This document shows positions 62,940 to 64,000 of a stretch of 64,000 bases of DNA, one piece after another. Source of the DNA: Branchipolynoe longqiensis (lineage: Eukaryota; Annelida; Polychaeta; Phyllodocida; Polynoidae); NCBI GenBank assembly GCA_030323885.1, contig CM059190.1, forward strand, positions 82,204,709 to 82,268,708, given 5' to 3'. Numbering within the stretch: position 1 is the stretch's first letter; every line of letters begins with the position of its first letter. The position numbers and the translations under genes were made by a program. The notes under the pieces are model-generated. The model was not told the DNA's origin, did no database searches, and saw only the letters and a program-made list of their open reading frames with translations.

Positions 62940-64000
62940 TAACTACTTTTATCTCACAATTTCGCTCAGTCTTCTATCTCCTGGTTCTATATCAGACAAT
63001 AACTACTTGTATCTCACAATTTTGCTCAGTCTTCTATTCCCCGGGTTCCATATCGGACAATAACTGCCTATAAATAACATCTCACCCTTTCTTTCACTTA
63101 TTCATCTCCAGGTTCAATCAGACAATAACTGATTATAATATCTCACAATTTTGCTCAGTCTTCTATCTCCTGGTTTCATATCAGGCAATAACTGTTGATA
63201 TCTCACCATTTCACTGTATTAGCTACCCCCTGGTTCCAGATCAGACAATAAATGTTCATAATATCTCACTATTTTATTCAATCGTCTACTTCCCTGTATC
63301 GTCTACTTCCCTGCTCATATTTCACCATTTCGCTCATTTACCTACCTCAGATTTCTATATCGGACAATAACTCCTCATAATATCTCACCATTTCGCTCTT
63401 TCACTTATGTCCCAGTTCTATATTGGACAATACCTGCTCATAATATCTCATCATTTCGCTCATTTATCTACTTCTGGGTGCCATATCGGACAATAACTGC
63501 TCATAATATCTTACCATTTCACTCATTTATCTACCTCTTGGTTGCATATCGGACAATAACTGCTCAGAATACTTCCCAGATATATATCGAACCATAACTG
63601 CTCATAATATCTCAGCATTTCGCTCATTTATCTCCCTCTCAGTTGCATATCGGACAAAAACTGCCCATAATATCTCACCATTTCACTCATGTATCTACCT
63701 CTCGGTTCCATATCGGACAATAACTGCTCATAATATCTCACCATTTTGCTCATTTATCTACCTCTCAGTTGCATATCAGACAAAAACTGCTCATAATATC
63801 TCACCAGTTCGCTCATTTATCTACCTCTCGGTTCCATATCGGACAAAAACTGCTTATAATATCTTACCATTTCGCTCATGTATCTACCTCCCGGTTCCAT
63901 ATCGGACAAAAAGTGCTCATATTATCTCACCATTTCGCTCATTTATCTACCTCTTGGTTCCATATTGGACAATACCTACTCATAATATCTTACCATTTCA
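62940..64000. repeat. ~64-bp minisatellite running off the window
   Basis: The unit TATCGGACAATAACTGCTCA TAATATCTCACCATTTCGCT CATTTATCTACCTCTCGGTTCCA (in parts) repeats at least 14 times to the end. Diverged units extend left to about 62540, interrupted by the SINE-2. Confidence 0.95.

Overview
The window is animal (metazoan) nuclear DNA. It shows spliced GT-AG genes with long introns, tRNA-derived SINEs, non-LTR retrotransposon remnants, many DNA-transposon MITEs and dense micro- and minisatellites; there are no bacterial operons. Protein content (VWD, EGF-like, trefoil) and repeat composition suggest a marine invertebrate, but the phylum cannot be fixed from this sequence alone.

The dominant gene lies on the minus strand and runs right to left from about 61.8 kb to 3.5 kb (5' end missing or unrecognised). 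I could chain 16 exons (61733-61793, 58844-59056, 52490-52601, 49393-49453, 47806-47960, 46606-46694, 44922-45062, 42457-42664, 39608-39795, 30329-30538, 28022-28136, 27221-27352, 23528-23662, 12980-13117, 9490-9633, 3455-3978). Every junction is GT-AG, every phase matches, and the 2,626 coding bases close exactly on a stop codon. The product is a secreted or surface modular protein: a VWD-type domain, a stretch I do not recognise, one EGF-like domain split over two exons, a Cys-containing module like that of VWDE proteins, four trefoil (P-type) domains each on its own phase 1-1 exon, and a C-terminal beta-rich domain I do not recognise. A fifth trefoil exon lies beyond the stop at 392-538 and is either an alternative 3' path or part of the next gene.

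The introns are almost wholly repeats. Recognisable families are: two tRNA-derived SINEs and a chimera of them; LINE 3' fragments; a TTAA-flanked MITE; hAT-like MITEs with 8-bp duplications; pogo/mariner-like MITEs; and a large set of PIF/Harbinger-like elements with TWA target duplications and GTCACAC or TTCACAC termini. A fragment of a tyrosine recombinase lies at 44.4-44.8 kb.

Three patterns deserve attention. First, tandem arrays in at least three introns are made of copies of the neighbouring exon-intron junction itself (3' splice site of the 47.8 kb exon, 5' splice site of the 58.8 kb exon, 3' splice site of the 42.5 kb exon), giving rows of decoy splice sites. Second, the Harbinger-like MITEs have interiors filled with variations of their own terminal word, a different word in each subfamily. 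Third, one of these elements (53774-56933) carries a 2-kb hairpin of complementary microsatellite arms.
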